Shown here in pieces: positions 17,728-26,910 of a stretch of 64,000 bases of DNA. The notes under the pieces were generated by a model. That model ran no database searches, was not told the origin of the DNA, and worked only from the letters and a program-made list of their open reading frames with translations. The stretch is from Sinorhizobium meliloti. GTDB lineage: Bacteria > Pseudomonadota > Alphaproteobacteria > Rhizobiales > Rhizobiaceae. The translations under genes were made by a program, and so were the position numbers. Every line of letters begins with the position of its first letter. Position 1 is the stretch's first letter. The stretch lies in NCBI RefSeq assembly GCF_035610345.1, contig NZ_CP141212.1, forward strand, positions 1,245,976 through 1,309,975, read 5' to 3'.

Positions 17728-18549
17728 ATGGCGGACGTCGTTTCATTTAGGAAAGAAGAGTCGAACGGACCCTTGCTGCGCGAGTTAGATGGCCCGGTCC
17801 TGCGGCTTACCCTCAACAATCCCCCGGCAAATGTGCTTTCGATCGCCCTGATGGAAGCACTGCTGGCGGCACTCGAAGAAGCGGCCGTCTCGAAGGAGAT
17901 CAAGGTCGTCGTCATCGCGGCGACCGGGAAGCTCTTCTCCGCCGGGCACGATCTCAAGGAAATGACCGCCCACCGGGCCGACGCCGACGGCGGCCGGGCG
18001 TTCTTCGAGCGAACGATTCGCCTCGCAGCCGAAGTCATGCTGACGATCACCAGGCTGCCGCAGGCGGTCATCGCCGAAGTCGACGGCCTCGCGACCGCCG
18101 CCGGGTGCCAGCTCGTCGCCAGTTGCGACCTCGCGATCTGCACCGACACGTCGACCTTCTGCACCCCCGGCGTGAATATCGGTCTTTTCTGTTCTACGCC
18201 GATGGTCGCCCTGACGCGCGCCGCCCATCGCAAACAGGCGATGGAGATGCTTTTGACCGGTGAGACGATCGATGCCGGGACAGCGAAGGAGTTCGGTCTC
18301 GTCAATCGCATCGTCCCACAACAATATCTGCGCCAGGTCATCGACAAATATGCGTCGATCATTGCCTCGAAGTCGCCGCAGGCGCTGAAGATCGGCAAGG
18401 AGGCTTTCTACCGTCAGACGGAAATGCCGCTTGCCGACGCCTACGACTTCGCTGTCGGCGTGATGGTCGAGAACATGCTCGCCCGCGATGCCGAGGAAGG
18501 TATCGGTGCCTTTCTCGGCAAGCGCATGCCGGAATGGAAAGAGGAATAG
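17728..18549 (+). CDS. enoyl-CoA hydratase/isomerase family protein
   Basis: A 273-residue crotonase-fold enzyme resembling the ECHDC3 group. The oxyanion-hole segments are FSAGHDLKEM and DGLATAAGCQLVASCDLAI. The usual glutamates of true enoyl-CoA hydratases are not obvious around GCQLVASCD, where a Cys-Gln pair replaces the common GGG(C)E, so hydratase activity is uncertain. A GGGAGAG ribosome-binding site precedes the ATG at 17728. It is followed by a palindromic repeat rather than a clear terminator. Confidence 0.85.
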   Translation: MADVVSFRKEESNGPLLRELDGPVLRLTLNNPPANVLSIALMEALLAALEEAAVSKEIKVVVIAATGKLFSAGHDLKEMTAHRADADGGRAFFERTIRLAAEVMLTITRLPQAVIAEVDGLATAAGCQLVASCDLAICTDTSTFCTPGVNIGLFCSTPMVALTRAAHRKQAMEMLLTGETIDAGTAKEFGLVNRIVPQQYLRQVIDKYASIIASKSPQALKIGKEAFYRQTEMPLADAYDFAVGVMVENMLARDAEEGIGAFLGKRMPEWKEE

Positions 18550-18596
18550 TGCATGTCGCCCAAAAGTGTGCAGCGGTTTTGGGATAACGACATGCA
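18550..18596. repeat. palindromic intergenic repeat, Sinorhizobium type
   Basis: TGCATGTCG...CCCAAAA and TTTTGGG...CGACATGCA form an imperfect inverted repeat of 47 bases. It is followed by a short tract, GCGCGACGCGCTTTA. I recall this element as scattered between genes in rhizobial genomes. Here it lies between two convergent genes and could fold into a hairpin in both transcripts. Confidence 0.7.
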
Positions 18597-18629
18597 GTAA
18601 CGAGCGCGACGCGCTTTAGGTCCTGGGCC

Positions 18630-19517
18630 TCAGGCGAGCCTGAGGAGCAAGGCACCGAGCGCGATGATGCAGGCGGCGATGATGCGCCAGGCGCTGACGC
18701 GCTCTCCGAGGAACACGACGGAGATGACGACGGCGAACAGGATCGCCGTTTCGCGGAGGGCGGCGACGGTGGCGACCGGGGCTTTCGTCATCGCCCAGAG
18801 CGCAAGGCCATAGGAGCCGATCGATCCGGCGCCGCCGACAAGCCCGCGCCACCAGTGACGGCTCACATGCCGCGCGACCGGCTTGACGCCGCGCCGGGCG
18901 AAGGCCCAGCCGAAGAGCAGGACCGGCGGCAGCAATGCCATCCAGAGCGTGTAGGATATGGCATTGCCGGAAATGCGGGCGCCTATCCCGTCGACATAGG
19001 TATAGCTCGCGATCACGCAGGCATTGAGCAGTGCCAGAACGATGGCGTGCCTGCCGCCCTTGCGGGATTCGAAGGCGAGCGTGAGCACGCCCGCGGAGAT
19101 CGTCATGATGCCGGCCATCGCGCCGCCGCTCAGTTTCTCGCCGATGACGACGCTGCTCGTCGCCGCGACGAGAAGAGGAGCGACGCCGCGCATCAAGGGA
19201 TAGACCAGCCCGATGTCGCCTGCGCGATAAGCGGCTGCGACCAGCTGGAAATAGGCGAACTGGAAAAGTGCCGAAACCAGAATGTAGGGCACGGCCTCGG
19301 AACCGGGCATCGGGAGGAAGGGCAGGAAGGGGAGCGCCACGACCGCGCCGCCAAGCGACACCATGGCGGCGTCGAGCGATTTTTCCGTGCCGGCCTTGAC
19401 GAGCGCGTTCCAGGTCGCGTGCAGCAGCGCTCCGAGAAGTACGAGCGCAATGACGTCCGGCGGCAAGATGAACCTCGGCGGGGTGATTGGGCGGGAAAGC
19501 CGGTTGTGGGCTCGCAT
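18630..19517 (-). CDS. EamA-family (DMT) transporter
   Basis: A 295-residue membrane protein with ten predicted helices in two repeated EamA halves. Typical stretches are LHATWNALVKAG in helix 1, YPLMRGVAPLLVA and ALRETAILFAVVISVVFLGERVSAWR near the end of each half. Members export metabolites such as amino acids or sugars; the substrate cannot be predicted. The start is uncertain: ATG 19517 leaves 20 residues before the first helix, while a start just at the first helix is possible. Confidence 0.82.
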   Translation of the reverse strand: MRAHNRLSRPITPPRFILPPDVIALVLLGALLHATWNALVKAGTEKSLDAAMVSLGGAVVALPFLPFLPMPGSEAVPYILVSALFQFAYFQLVAAAYRAGDIGLVYPLMRGVAPLLVAATSSVVIGEKLSGGAMAGIMTISAGVLTLAFESRKGGRHAIVLALLNACVIASYTYVDGIGARISGNAISYTLWMALLPPVLLFGWAFARRGVKPVARHVSRHWWRGLVGGAGSIGSYGLALWAMTKAPVATVAALRETAILFAVVISVVFLGERVSAWRIIAACIIALGALLLRLA

Positions 19518-19656
19518 TTGCCGAAATGCAACCGGAATTACAGATCGATCGCAACGAAACGGTGCAAATGCATGGCCGGGGAAGGTGCCTTGGTTGACTC
19601 GCGGCCGCTCCACGCCAACTATCGCTCCGCATGATAAACATGCGCGGACAACAAGC

Positions 19657-20085
19657 ATGCACCACGATGCCTACCCGGATTATTATCTTGCCGACATCCT
19701 GCGCGAGACGAAGACCATCGCGCTCGTCGGCGCTTCGCCGAAGCCGGAGCGGCCGAGCTATCGCGTCATGGCCTTTCTTCTGCGCAAGGGATACCGCGTC
19801 ATTCCGGTCAATCCCGGCCATGCGGGCGGTACGATTCTCGACCAGCCGGTGGTAGCGCGCCTCGCGGAAATAGGGGAGGCGATCGACATGGTCGACGTCT
19901 TCCGTGCGGCTTCGGCCTTGCCGGCGCTCGTCGACGAGATCCTGTCGCTGCCGGCCCGGCCCAAGGTCATCTGGGGACAACTGTCCGTCCGCGACGATGC
20001 AGCTGCGGCCAAGGCCGAGGCCGCAGGCATCAAGGTCGTCATGGACCGCTGCCCGGCAATCGAATATCCGCGACTGATCGGTTGA
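19657..20085 (+). CDS. CoA-binding domain protein (YccU-like)
   Basis: A 142-residue single-domain protein with the CoA-binding Rossmann fold: TIALVGASPKPERPSYRVMAFL near the N terminus, YRVIPVNPGHAGG, and KVVMDRCPAIEYPRL at the end. The Cys in MDRCPAIE is conserved in the family. The function is unknown. It lies 27 bases before the sulfhydrylase gene, so the two are likely cotranscribed. Confidence 0.87.
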   Translation: MHHDAYPDYYLADILRETKTIALVGASPKPERPSYRVMAFLLRKGYRVIPVNPGHAGGTILDQPVVARLAEIGEAIDMVDVFRAASALPALVDEILSLPARPKVIWGQLSVRDDAAAAKAEAAGIKVVMDRCPAIEYPRLIG

Positions 20086-20112
20086 TCGTTAATAAGTGAG
20101 GGAGGAACGACG

Positions 20113-21393
20113 ATGAAATCCGGACCCGGGTTCAGCACGCTTGCAATTCACGCCGGGGCCCAGCCGGACCCGACGACCGGCGCGCGGGCGACGCCGATCT
20201 ACCAGACGACCAGCTTCGTCTTCAACGATACGGATCATGCGGCGGCACTTTTCGGCCTTCAGCAATTCGGCAATATCTATACCCGCATCATGAACCCGAC
20301 CCAGGCGGTACTGGAGGAGCGGATCGCGGCGCTCGAAGGCGGGACCGCCGGCCTGGCCGTTTCCTCGGGGCATGCGGCCCAGCTGCTGGTTTTCCATACG
20401 ATCATGAGGCCGGGTGACAATTTCGTTTCCGCCAGACAGCTTTACGGCGGGTCGGCCAATCAGTTCGGCCATGCCTTCAAGGCCTTCGATTGGCAGGTCC
20501 GTTGGGCCGATTCGGCGCAGCCCGAGAGCTTCGATGCGCAGATCGACGAACGCACCAAGGCGATCTTCATCGAAAGCCTCGCCAATCCGGGCGGCACCTT
20601 CGTCGATATAGCCGCGATCGCAGACGTCGCGCGGCGGCATGGACTGCCGCTCATCGTCGACAATACGATGGCGACGCCCTATCTGATGCGGCCGCTCGAA
20701 CACGGCGCCGATATCGTCGTCCATTCGCTCACCAAGTTCATCGGCGGTCATGGCAATTCGATGGGCGGGATCATCGTCGACGGCGGTACGTTCGACTGGT
20801 CGAAATCCGGCAAGTATCCGCTGCTCTCGGAGCCCAGGCCGGAATATGGCGGCATCGTCCTGCACCAGGTCTTCGGCAACTTCGCCTTCGCCATCGCCGC
20901 ACGGGTACTGGGTCTGAGGGATTTCGGTCCGGCGATTTCGCCCTTCAACGCCTTCCTTATCCAGACCGGCGTCGAGACGCTGCCGCTGAGGATGCAGCGC
21001 CATTGCGACAACGCGCTGGAGGTCGCCAAATGGCTGAAGGGGCATGAGAAGGTGTCCTGGGTCCGCTATTCCGGGCTCGAAGGCGATCCGAACCACGCGC
21101 TGCAGAAGCGCTACTCGCCGAAGGGGGCGGGAGCCGTCTTCACATTCGGGCTCGCGGGCGGATACGAGGCGGGAAAGCGCTTTGTCGAGGCACTGGAAAT
21201 GTTCTCCCATCTTGCCAATATCGGCGACACGCGTTCGCTCGTGATCCACCCCGCCTCGACCACGCACCGGCAACTCACGCCGGAGCAGCAGATCGCCGCA
21301 GGCGCCGGACCCGACGTCATCCGGTTGTCGGTCGGTATCGAGGACGTGGCCGACATCATTGCCGACCTGGAACAGGCGCTCGGCAAGGCCTGA
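20113..21393 (+). CDS. metZ: O-acetyl/O-succinylhomoserine sulfhydrylase
   Basis: A 426-residue PLP enzyme of the Cys/Met metabolism family, which makes homocysteine from activated homoserine and sulfide. Markers are QTTSFVFND, YTRIMNPT, ESLANPGG, the PLP-lysine region HSLTKFIGGHGNSMGG and HPASTTHRQL. The length, the GNS segment and the long insert favour the MetY (O-acetylhomoserine) type, whereas rhizobial annotations often call this gene metZ; acyl-donor choice is not certain. AGGGAGGA precedes the ATG. It is followed by a small cupin gene. Confidence 0.88.
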   Translation: MKSGPGFSTLAIHAGAQPDPTTGARATPIYQTTSFVFNDTDHAAALFGLQQFGNIYTRIMNPTQAVLEERIAALEGGTAGLAVSSGHAAQLLVFHTIMRPGDNFVSARQLYGGSANQFGHAFKAFDWQVRWADSAQPESFDAQIDERTKAIFIESLANPGGTFVDIAAIADVARRHGLPLIVDNTMATPYLMRPLEHGADIVVHSLTKFIGGHGNSMGGIIVDGGTFDWSKSGKYPLLSEPRPEYGGIVLHQVFGNFAFAIAARVLGLRDFGPAISPFNAFLIQTGVETLPLRMQRHCDNALEVAKWLKGHEKVSWVRYSGLEGDPNHALQKRYSPKGAGAVFTFGLAGGYEAGKRFVEALEMFSHLANIGDTRSLVIHPASTTHRQLTPEQQIAAGAGPDVIRLSVGIEDVADIIADLEQALGKA

Positions 21394-21420
21394 GAGGCAC
21401 GGCAGGACGTGGAGGCTTCT

Positions 21421-21762
21421 ATGAGCCATATGCTGAAATTCGATCCGTCTTGCGTCGAGGCTGAGATCGGGGCGCCGGCGCCCGACAGGCTGATTTCTGG
21501 AAATCCGGAATTTCGCACCTGGAATATCGAGGAGGCCGGCGGGCTCTATGCGGGCATATGGGAAGCCACGCCCGGCAAGTGGCGGATCGTCTATGACGAG
21601 TGGGAATATTTCCACGTCCTCTCCGGTCATTCGATCGTGACCGAAGAGGGCGGGGAGCCCCTTCATCTCGAAGCCGGCGACAGCCTGGTGTTGAGACCCG
21701 GCTTCAAGGGAACCTGGGAAGTCGTTGAAACGACTCGCAAGGACTACGTGATCCGCGTCTGA
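21421..21762 (+). CDS. small cupin protein
   Basis: A 113-residue single cupin barrel (DUF861/cupin_3 type): GIWEATPGKWRIVYDEWEYF, HVLSGHSIVTEEGG, and LEAGDSLVLRPGFKGTWEV. This family includes (S)-ureidoglycine aminohydrolase-like proteins and many of unknown role. A GGAGG ribosome-binding site seven bases before the ATG at 21421 decides the start. It is 27 bases past metZ on the same strand and ends 6 bases before the end of the convergent P450 gene. Confidence 0.8.
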   Translation: MSHMLKFDPSCVEAEIGAPAPDRLISGNPEFRTWNIEEAGGLYAGIWEATPGKWRIVYDEWEYFHVLSGHSIVTEEGGEPLHLEAGDSLVLRPGFKGTWEVVETTRKDYVIRV

Positions 21763-21768
21763 CGCCGC

Positions 21769-23016
21769 TCACCAGACCAGATCGAGCCGCTCCAGACCAT
21801 GAAAGTGGAACGCATCCTTGACCGGCGGCTCGTTCCTGAGCCGCATTCCGGGAAGCCGCCGGAACAGGATCGGCAGGGAAATCTGCAGCTCCAGCCGTGC
21901 CAGCGGTGCGCCGATGCAGAAATGCAGGCCGGCGCCGAACGAGACGTTGGCGCCTTCGTTGCGATCCGGCCTGAACGTATCGGGAGAGGAGAATTTGTGC
22001 GGATCGACGTTCGCCGCCCCCAGCATGAGGCCGATCTTGTCCCCCTTCCTGAGGGCGATGCCGTCCTCCAGCTCGATATCCATGAGCGCGTAGCGCTGAA
22101 AGATATGCAAGGGCGCGGCGAAGCGCAGACACTCTTCCACCGTGCGCTCCGTCGTCTTCTCGTCCGAAAAAAGCTCGGTTGGCGAGAGGCCGGACTGCAG
22201 GATCGTGTGCACGGCATTGCCGATCTGATGAACCGTCGCCTCGTGGCCCGCATTCAGAAGGAGGACCGTGGTCGAAATCAGCTCCGCATCCGACAGGCGC
22301 TCGCCGTCTTTTTCCGAGGTGATCATATGCGTGAGCAGGTCGTCGGCGGGGTTCGCCCGCTTCTCCGCTATGATTCCCTTCAGGTAGTCGGCGAACTCCG
22401 CCGATGCTTGGTTGGCGTCGAACTCCGTTTCCAGGCTGGGATTGAACACGTACATCTTCACCATGCGGTGCGACCAGTCGAGCAGACGCGGCGCCGCTTC
22501 GACCGGGATGCCGAGCATCCGCGCGATGATGGTGACCGGGATCGTCTCGGCATAGGTCTTCAACAGCTCGGTCTGGCGATCCTTCTCGAAGCCGTCGATC
22601 ACAGCATGCGAGAGCGCCTCGATTTCCGGCCTGAGCTGTTCGATCTGACGGGAGACGAAGGCGCGATTGACGAGCGTGCGCAGCCGCGTATGGGCCGGCG
22701 GCTCCAGTTCGAGCAGCGAGTGTTCCTCCAGCGCATCGAAAGCCTTCAGATGCGGTTTCGGTTTCGGCATGCCGAGTTCTTCCCGGGTGGCGACATGCAG
22801 GATCTGTCGGCCGAAGCGGCGGTCGCGCAATAGACTGTTCACCTGCTCGTAGCCCGCAAAGAACCACTGCTGCGGCTCCTCCCAGAAAAAGGCCGGACAT
22901 TGCGCATGGAGCGCCGCGTACGCCGGCAGCGGATTGCGGAAGAAGCGGGGGTTGCGGACGTCCAGGGAGACGCGCCGGGCGGGGCCGTCGATGGTGATAC
23001 CGGGGGCGATGGACAT
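21769..23016 (-). CDS. cytochrome P450
   Basis: A 415-residue soluble bacterial P450. The heme-thiolate loop is SFGAGLHFCIGAPLARLE, the ExxR helix is VEECLRF, and the I-helix oxygen-activation segment reads LLNAGHEATVH, where the usual (A/G)GxDT acid-alcohol pair is GHEAT. The C-helix HTRLRTLVNRAF is also typical. It resembles the CYP107/CYP165-like fatty-acid or steroid hydroxylases of soil bacteria; the substrate is unknown. No ferredoxin gene lies next to it. Confidence 0.92.
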   Translation of the reverse strand: MSIAPGITIDGPARRVSLDVRNPRFFRNPLPAYAALHAQCPAFFWEEPQQWFFAGYEQVNSLLRDRRFGRQILHVATREELGMPKPKPHLKAFDALEEHSLLELEPPAHTRLRTLVNRAFVSRQIEQLRPEIEALSHAVIDGFEKDRQTELLKTYAETIPVTIIARMLGIPVEAAPRLLDWSHRMVKMYVFNPSLETEFDANQASAEFADYLKGIIAEKRANPADDLLTHMITSEKDGERLSDAELISTTVLLLNAGHEATVHQIGNAVHTILQSGLSPTELFSDEKTTERTVEECLRFAAPLHIFQRYALMDIELEDGIALRKGDKIGLMLGAANVDPHKFSSPDTFRPDRNEGANVSFGAGLHFCIGAPLARLELQISLPILFRRLPGMRLRNEPPVKDAFHFHGLERLDLVW

Positions 23017-23188
23017 GATATCGACTCTTCGAATGCTGCGATCGGATGGCGATCCGCATCTCTATTGCGCCATGAGGGCCGACTGCAAGTGCCTTCGGCA
23101 CCGGAAGGAACAACATCGCCGCTAGCTACTTTTCCGGTAGCACCGCCCGACCTATTTGAGCATGATGCGGCAGCAAGCAGGGAGCGGC

Positions 23189-24046
23189 ATGGCAAAGACG
23201 CAAGGCAATCTATCCGCGGGCATCATGGCAGCGATACGAAAGCGGCGGCCGACGGTCGTCAACCGTGATGCCGCAGTGAACCGCGGCGACATCGTGATCG
23301 CTTCCTATAATATCCACAAATGCGTGGGCACCGACGGGCGCTTCGACCCGCCGCGAATTGCGCAGGTCATCGCGGAGATCGGTGCGGATATCGTCGCGCT
23401 TCAGGAGGCCGACCAGAGATTCGGCGAGCGCGCGGGGCTCCTCGATCTCGAGCACCTGCGCCGTGAGGCGCATCTTGTCTCCGTTCCGATTTCGCCTTTC
23501 AGCGAGAAGGGCCACGGATGGCATGGCAACGTCCTGCTTATCCGTGAGGGTGCGGTTTCCGACGTGCGGCAGCTGAAATTGCCGGGCGTCGAGCCGCGCG
23601 GCGCCCTCGTCGTCGATCTCGACCTGAAGGCGGGTCCGTTGCGGGTGATCGCCGCTCACCTTGGCCTGCTGCGTCATTCCCGGGCGCGCCAGGCGGAATC
23701 GCTTTTGAAGGCGACGGCGGACGGCGCCGGCCGTCCGACGCTGCTGATCGGCGACCTCAACGAATGGCGCATGGGCAAACGCTCCTCGCTCAGCTTCCTC
23801 AGTCCGATATTCGACCCGTCGCATTCAGCCGTTGCCAGCTTCCCCTCGCGCTTTCCGCTGCTGCCGCTCGACCGGGTGCTCGGCAATCCGCATCATCTTG
23901 TAACCTCGGTGGCCGTGCACGACACGCCCCTGGCGCGAGTGGCTTCGGACCATCTGCCCGTCAAGGCCTCGATCGATCTGAAGGTTGTCCAGAAGGACGG
24001 CCCCGAAGGTGAGGAAGCCCGATTGGCCGATGCGGGGCAGGGATAG
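23189..24046 (+). CDS. endonuclease/exonuclease/phosphatase-fold hydrolase
   Basis: A 285-residue protein of the EEP superfamily (DNase I, sphingomyelinase, phosphatase fold). Conserved catalytic stretches are ASYNIHKCVGTDGR, ALQEAD, GDLNEW and the C-terminal SDHLPVKA with the catalytic Asp-His. No signal peptide is seen. It lies just upstream of a phospholipase-D-type gene in the same direction, a pairing that suggests a role in membrane lipid turnover. A GGGAG site before ATG 23189 is preferred over a start 11 codons upstream. Confidence 0.85.
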   Translation: MAKTQGNLSAGIMAAIRKRRPTVVNRDAAVNRGDIVIASYNIHKCVGTDGRFDPPRIAQVIAEIGADIVALQEADQRFGERAGLLDLEHLRREAHLVSVPISPFSEKGHGWHGNVLLIREGAVSDVRQLKLPGVEPRGALVVDLDLKAGPLRVIAAHLGLLRHSRARQAESLLKATADGAGRPTLLIGDLNEWRMGKRSSLSFLSPIFDPSHSAVASFPSRFPLLPLDRVLGNPHHLVTSVAVHDTPLARVASDHLPVKASIDLKVVQKDGPEGEEARLADAGQG

Positions 24047-24101
24047 CGGTGTCGCACGCGCTCCATAGTGGGGCGCGCTGGTCGCCGTCGTACTTTGGTT
24101 T

Positions 24102-24142
24102 CCGCATGTTTCATCCTTGATCGGCTCCGGTGAAACATGCGG
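24102..24142. repeat. palindrome of the GCATGTTTC repeat type
   Basis: CCGCATGTTTCA and TGAAACATGCGG form a perfect 12-bp inverted repeat with a 17-base loop, between the EEP hydrolase and the PLD gene. It shares its core with the longer palindrome at 58009-58052, so both belong to one dispersed repeat family. Confidence 0.65.
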
Positions 24143-24156
24143 CAGGGCAGCGTCTG

Positions 24157-25713
24157 ATGTTGTCGTGGATTGCACTTTTTCTCGTAGCGCTCTGCGGGCT
24201 CTTCCTGGTCGCGGTCCTCTACGTTTACGGCTGGTTTGGTCGCAGGCCGCGGATCGAACCATCATTCGCGCTCCCCATCGGCGGAGACGAGACGGGCATC
24301 GATCGGCACCTTGGCCCGCTGCTGGGTGCCGCCCAACCCCGCGAGAGCGTGGTCGCGCTCATTTCCGATAACATCGAAGCCTTCGTTGCGCGGGCGCTTT
24401 CGGCCCGCCGGGCGGGGCGCAGCCTGGACCTGCAATACTACTACTGGAAGGACGACCTGACGGGGTTTCTGCTGACGCGCGAGATCATCCGGGCGGCCGA
24501 CCGCGGCGTTCGCGTCCGCCTGCTGCTCGATGATATCAATGCAGGCATCCATGATCGTCTCTGCATTTCGCTCGACGCACATCCGAATGTCGACGTGCGG
24601 CTCTTCAATCCAAGCCGGGCAAGAACGGACCGCTTCCGCCGCGGGTTCGAAATGGCGATACGGGCCTTCAGTGCTACGCGCCGGATGCACAACAAGCTGT
24701 GGGTCGCCGATGGCCGGCTGGCGATATCCGGTGGGCGCAATATCGGCGATGCCTATTTCGACGCGGCGGAACTGTCGAACTTTCGTGACCTCGACGTCTG
24801 GATGGCGGGGCCGGTCGTCGACCAGGCGACGGCCATGTTCGATCTCTACTGGAACAGCACGTCGGTGCTGCCGATCGCCGCGCTCAGGACGCCGCGCAAG
24901 CAGTACCTTCCGGCGCTGAGAGAGGCGCTGGACGCGCTGGCGCGCACGGCGGCCGCGCGCTTCTACCTCGAAAAGGTCGCAGACGCGGGTCCCGGCCCCT
25001 ACTGGGGGAGCCGGACCCTCCATCGCAGCGCGGATATGCGCATGGCGTTCGACCCGCCGGAAAAGGCGCTGATGCAGAAGCGGCAGAACTGGCTGTTGCG
25101 CGAACTGTTCCCGCTGATCAAGGGCGCCAGGCGTGATCTGCGGATCATCTCGCCTTACTTTGTCCCCGGCGCAGCGGGGACGCGCGTGCTGGCGCTGCTC
25201 GCGGGAAAGGGCGCGAGGGTGGCGGTGCTGACGAATTCGCTCGCCGCAACCGACGTCGCGGCGGTGCATGGCGGCTACGTGAAGTATCGCAAGGGCCTGC
25301 TTGACGGCGGTGTCGAGCTTTACGAGCTCAAGGAGCGCGGCGATTTCTTCGATCGTCACCGTATGTCGCTGTTCGGAGCGCGAAACGCGAGCCTTCACAC
25401 CAAGGCCTTCGTCGTCGATGGCCTCTGCGGCTATGTTGGCTCCATGAATTTCGATCCGCGTTCCGCGTCGCTCAACACCGAGATGGGCATCGTCTTCTCC
25501 GACGAGGCGCTCGCCGCCGAGCTTCAGTCGATCTTCGAGGAGGAAACGGCGCCGGAGCGAAGCTATCGCCTGATGCTTAAGGACGGCAGGCCCGCGTGGC
25601 GGGACCGGACGAACGGCTCCCTGCGGCTGCTGCGGCGTGAGCCGGACGCAAGCATTCTCCGCCGGCTGATCGCCGGCGTGATCCGCTTTCTGCCGTTGGA
25701 GTCCCAGCTTTGA
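24157..25713 (+). CDS. phospholipase-D family protein, cardiolipin-synthase-like
   Basis: A 518-residue membrane-anchored enzyme with one N-terminal helix (WIALFLVALCGLFLVAVLYVY) and two HKD catalytic motifs: HNKLWVADGRLAISGGRN and HTKAFVVDGLCGYVGSMN. The pair makes it a phosphatidyl transferase or phospholipase; the layout fits ClsC-type cardiolipin synthases. The first usable start is a GTG at 24130, but it lies inside the palindrome, so ATG 24157 is preferred. It is the end of the plus-strand run before clpP. Confidence 0.87.
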   Translation: MLSWIALFLVALCGLFLVAVLYVYGWFGRRPRIEPSFALPIGGDETGIDRHLGPLLGAAQPRESVVALISDNIEAFVARALSARRAGRSLDLQYYYWKDDLTGFLLTREIIRAADRGVRVRLLLDDINAGIHDRLCISLDAHPNVDVRLFNPSRARTDRFRRGFEMAIRAFSATRRMHNKLWVADGRLAISGGRNIGDAYFDAAELSNFRDLDVWMAGPVVDQATAMFDLYWNSTSVLPIAALRTPRKQYLPALREALDALARTAAARFYLEKVADAGPGPYWGSRTLHRSADMRMAFDPPEKALMQKRQNWLLRELFPLIKGARRDLRIISPYFVPGAAGTRVLALLAGKGARVAVLTNSLAATDVAAVHGGYVKYRKGLLDGGVELYELKERGDFFDRHRMSLFGARNASLHTKAFVVDGLCGYVGSMNFDPRSASLNTEMGIVFSDEALAAELQSIFEEETAPERSYRLMLKDGRPAWRDRTNGSLRLLRREPDASILRRLIAGVIRFLPLESQL

Positions 25714-25891
25714 AAGGCGTCGGAATTTACCAGTCGTTTACCGCGCTCCTGCGAATGCCTGTGAGGAAGGCGCCCGGGGGCATGCGCGACGGCATCAAGA
25801 ATTGGAAAATTGTTCTACCGCCAATTCGCCAGGCCGATAAAAAGCTCTGGACCGCGGGCCCGCGACTATTCAGTTTATCGAATGTTCGCGT

Positions 25892-25919
25892 CTTGAAGTG
25901 AAGGGCATTGACACTCTAT
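25892..25919 (+). promoter_or_regulatory. clpP: candidate clpP promoter (RpoH-like)
   Basis: CTTGAA at 25892-25897, a 16-base spacer and CTCTAT at 25914-25919 resemble rhizobial heat-shock sigma (RpoH) sites, about 70 bases before clpP. TTGACA at 25908-25913 could form an overlapping housekeeping promoter. Heat-shock control of clpP is known in many bacteria. The remainder of the 276-base gap (25714-25989) shows no gene. Confidence 0.4.
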
Positions 25920-25989
25920 GTAAGGTCTGAGGCTTATCCGATGATTCCGGTCCGCGAAGGGATGCGGTCCCGATTGATGAAGGTTCGAT

Positions 25990-26616
25990 ATGAGAAATCC
26001 AGTTGATACGGCCATGGCGCTGGTGCCGATGGTTGTTGAGCAGACCAATCGCGGCGAGCGATCCTACGATATCTATTCGCGACTGCTCAAGGAGCGCATC
26101 ATCTTCCTGACGGGGCCTGTCGAAGACCACATGGCGACGCTGGTCTGCGCACAGTTGCTGTTCCTCGAGGCGGAAAACCCGAAGAAGGAAGTCGCTCTCT
26201 ACATCAACTCTCCGGGCGGTGTCGTGACAGCGGGCATGGCGATCTACGACACCATGCAGTTCATCAAGCCGGCGGTCTCGACGCTCTGCATCGGTCAGGC
26301 GGCGTCGATGGGCTCGCTGCTGCTTGCCGCCGGCCACAAGGACATGCGCTTCGCAACGCCCAATTCGCGCATCATGGTCCACCAGCCCTCCGGCGGGTTC
26401 CAGGGCCAGGCGTCCGACATCGAACGGCATGCACGCGACATTCTCAAGATGAAGCGCCGGCTGAACGAGGTTTACGTCAAGCATTGCGGCCGCACCTACG
26501 AAGAAGTCGAGCAGACGCTCGACCGCGACCATTTCATGAGTGCGGACGAGGCGCTCGACTGGGGCTTGATCGACAAGGTGATCACGTCGCGCGATGCGGT
26601 CGAGGGCATGGAATAG
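25990..26616 (+). CDS. clpP: ATP-dependent Clp protease proteolytic subunit
   Basis: A 208-residue serine protease subunit that forms the 14-mer degradation chamber. The catalytic triad is Ser106 (GQAASMGS), His131 (IMVHQPSGG) and Asp180 (LDRDHFMS), each offset by nine from the mature E. coli numbering. Family landmarks include [20 protein letters not shown]. It is followed 294 bases later by clpX, its unfoldase partner; the gap contains TGTAAT-like repeats near 26647-26670 but no gene. Other clpP copies are common in rhizobia, so this one's number cannot be given. Confidence 0.96.
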
Positions 26617-26910
26617 GTTCGAACACGGGCTTTTGTGTCGCCACAGATGTAATTGTGACACATTTGTAATGGCGAAGGGGCTTTATCCAAGGGGCAAAGC
26701 CGTTAATATGAATCCTTAATGCTATGTTGGAACAAGGAGCATAGCATTCGGATTTGATGGGGAGAGTCGTTGCAACCGGTGATCGGGCCTCCGCCCGGAA
26801 CGGTGAGTACTCCCAAGAGCCTTGGGCGGCGCCTGGAGCCGACGTGCAAGGCGAACTGAGTGTCCGTGATATCTTTCCGAAGGTGTCCGGCGTGCTGGAA
26901 GGAAGTGGAA

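Noticed and set aside
25710-25901. 63-codon frame between the PLD gene and clpP
   Set aside because: It overlaps the PLD stop, has no ribosome-binding site or similarity, and runs into the putative clpP promoter.
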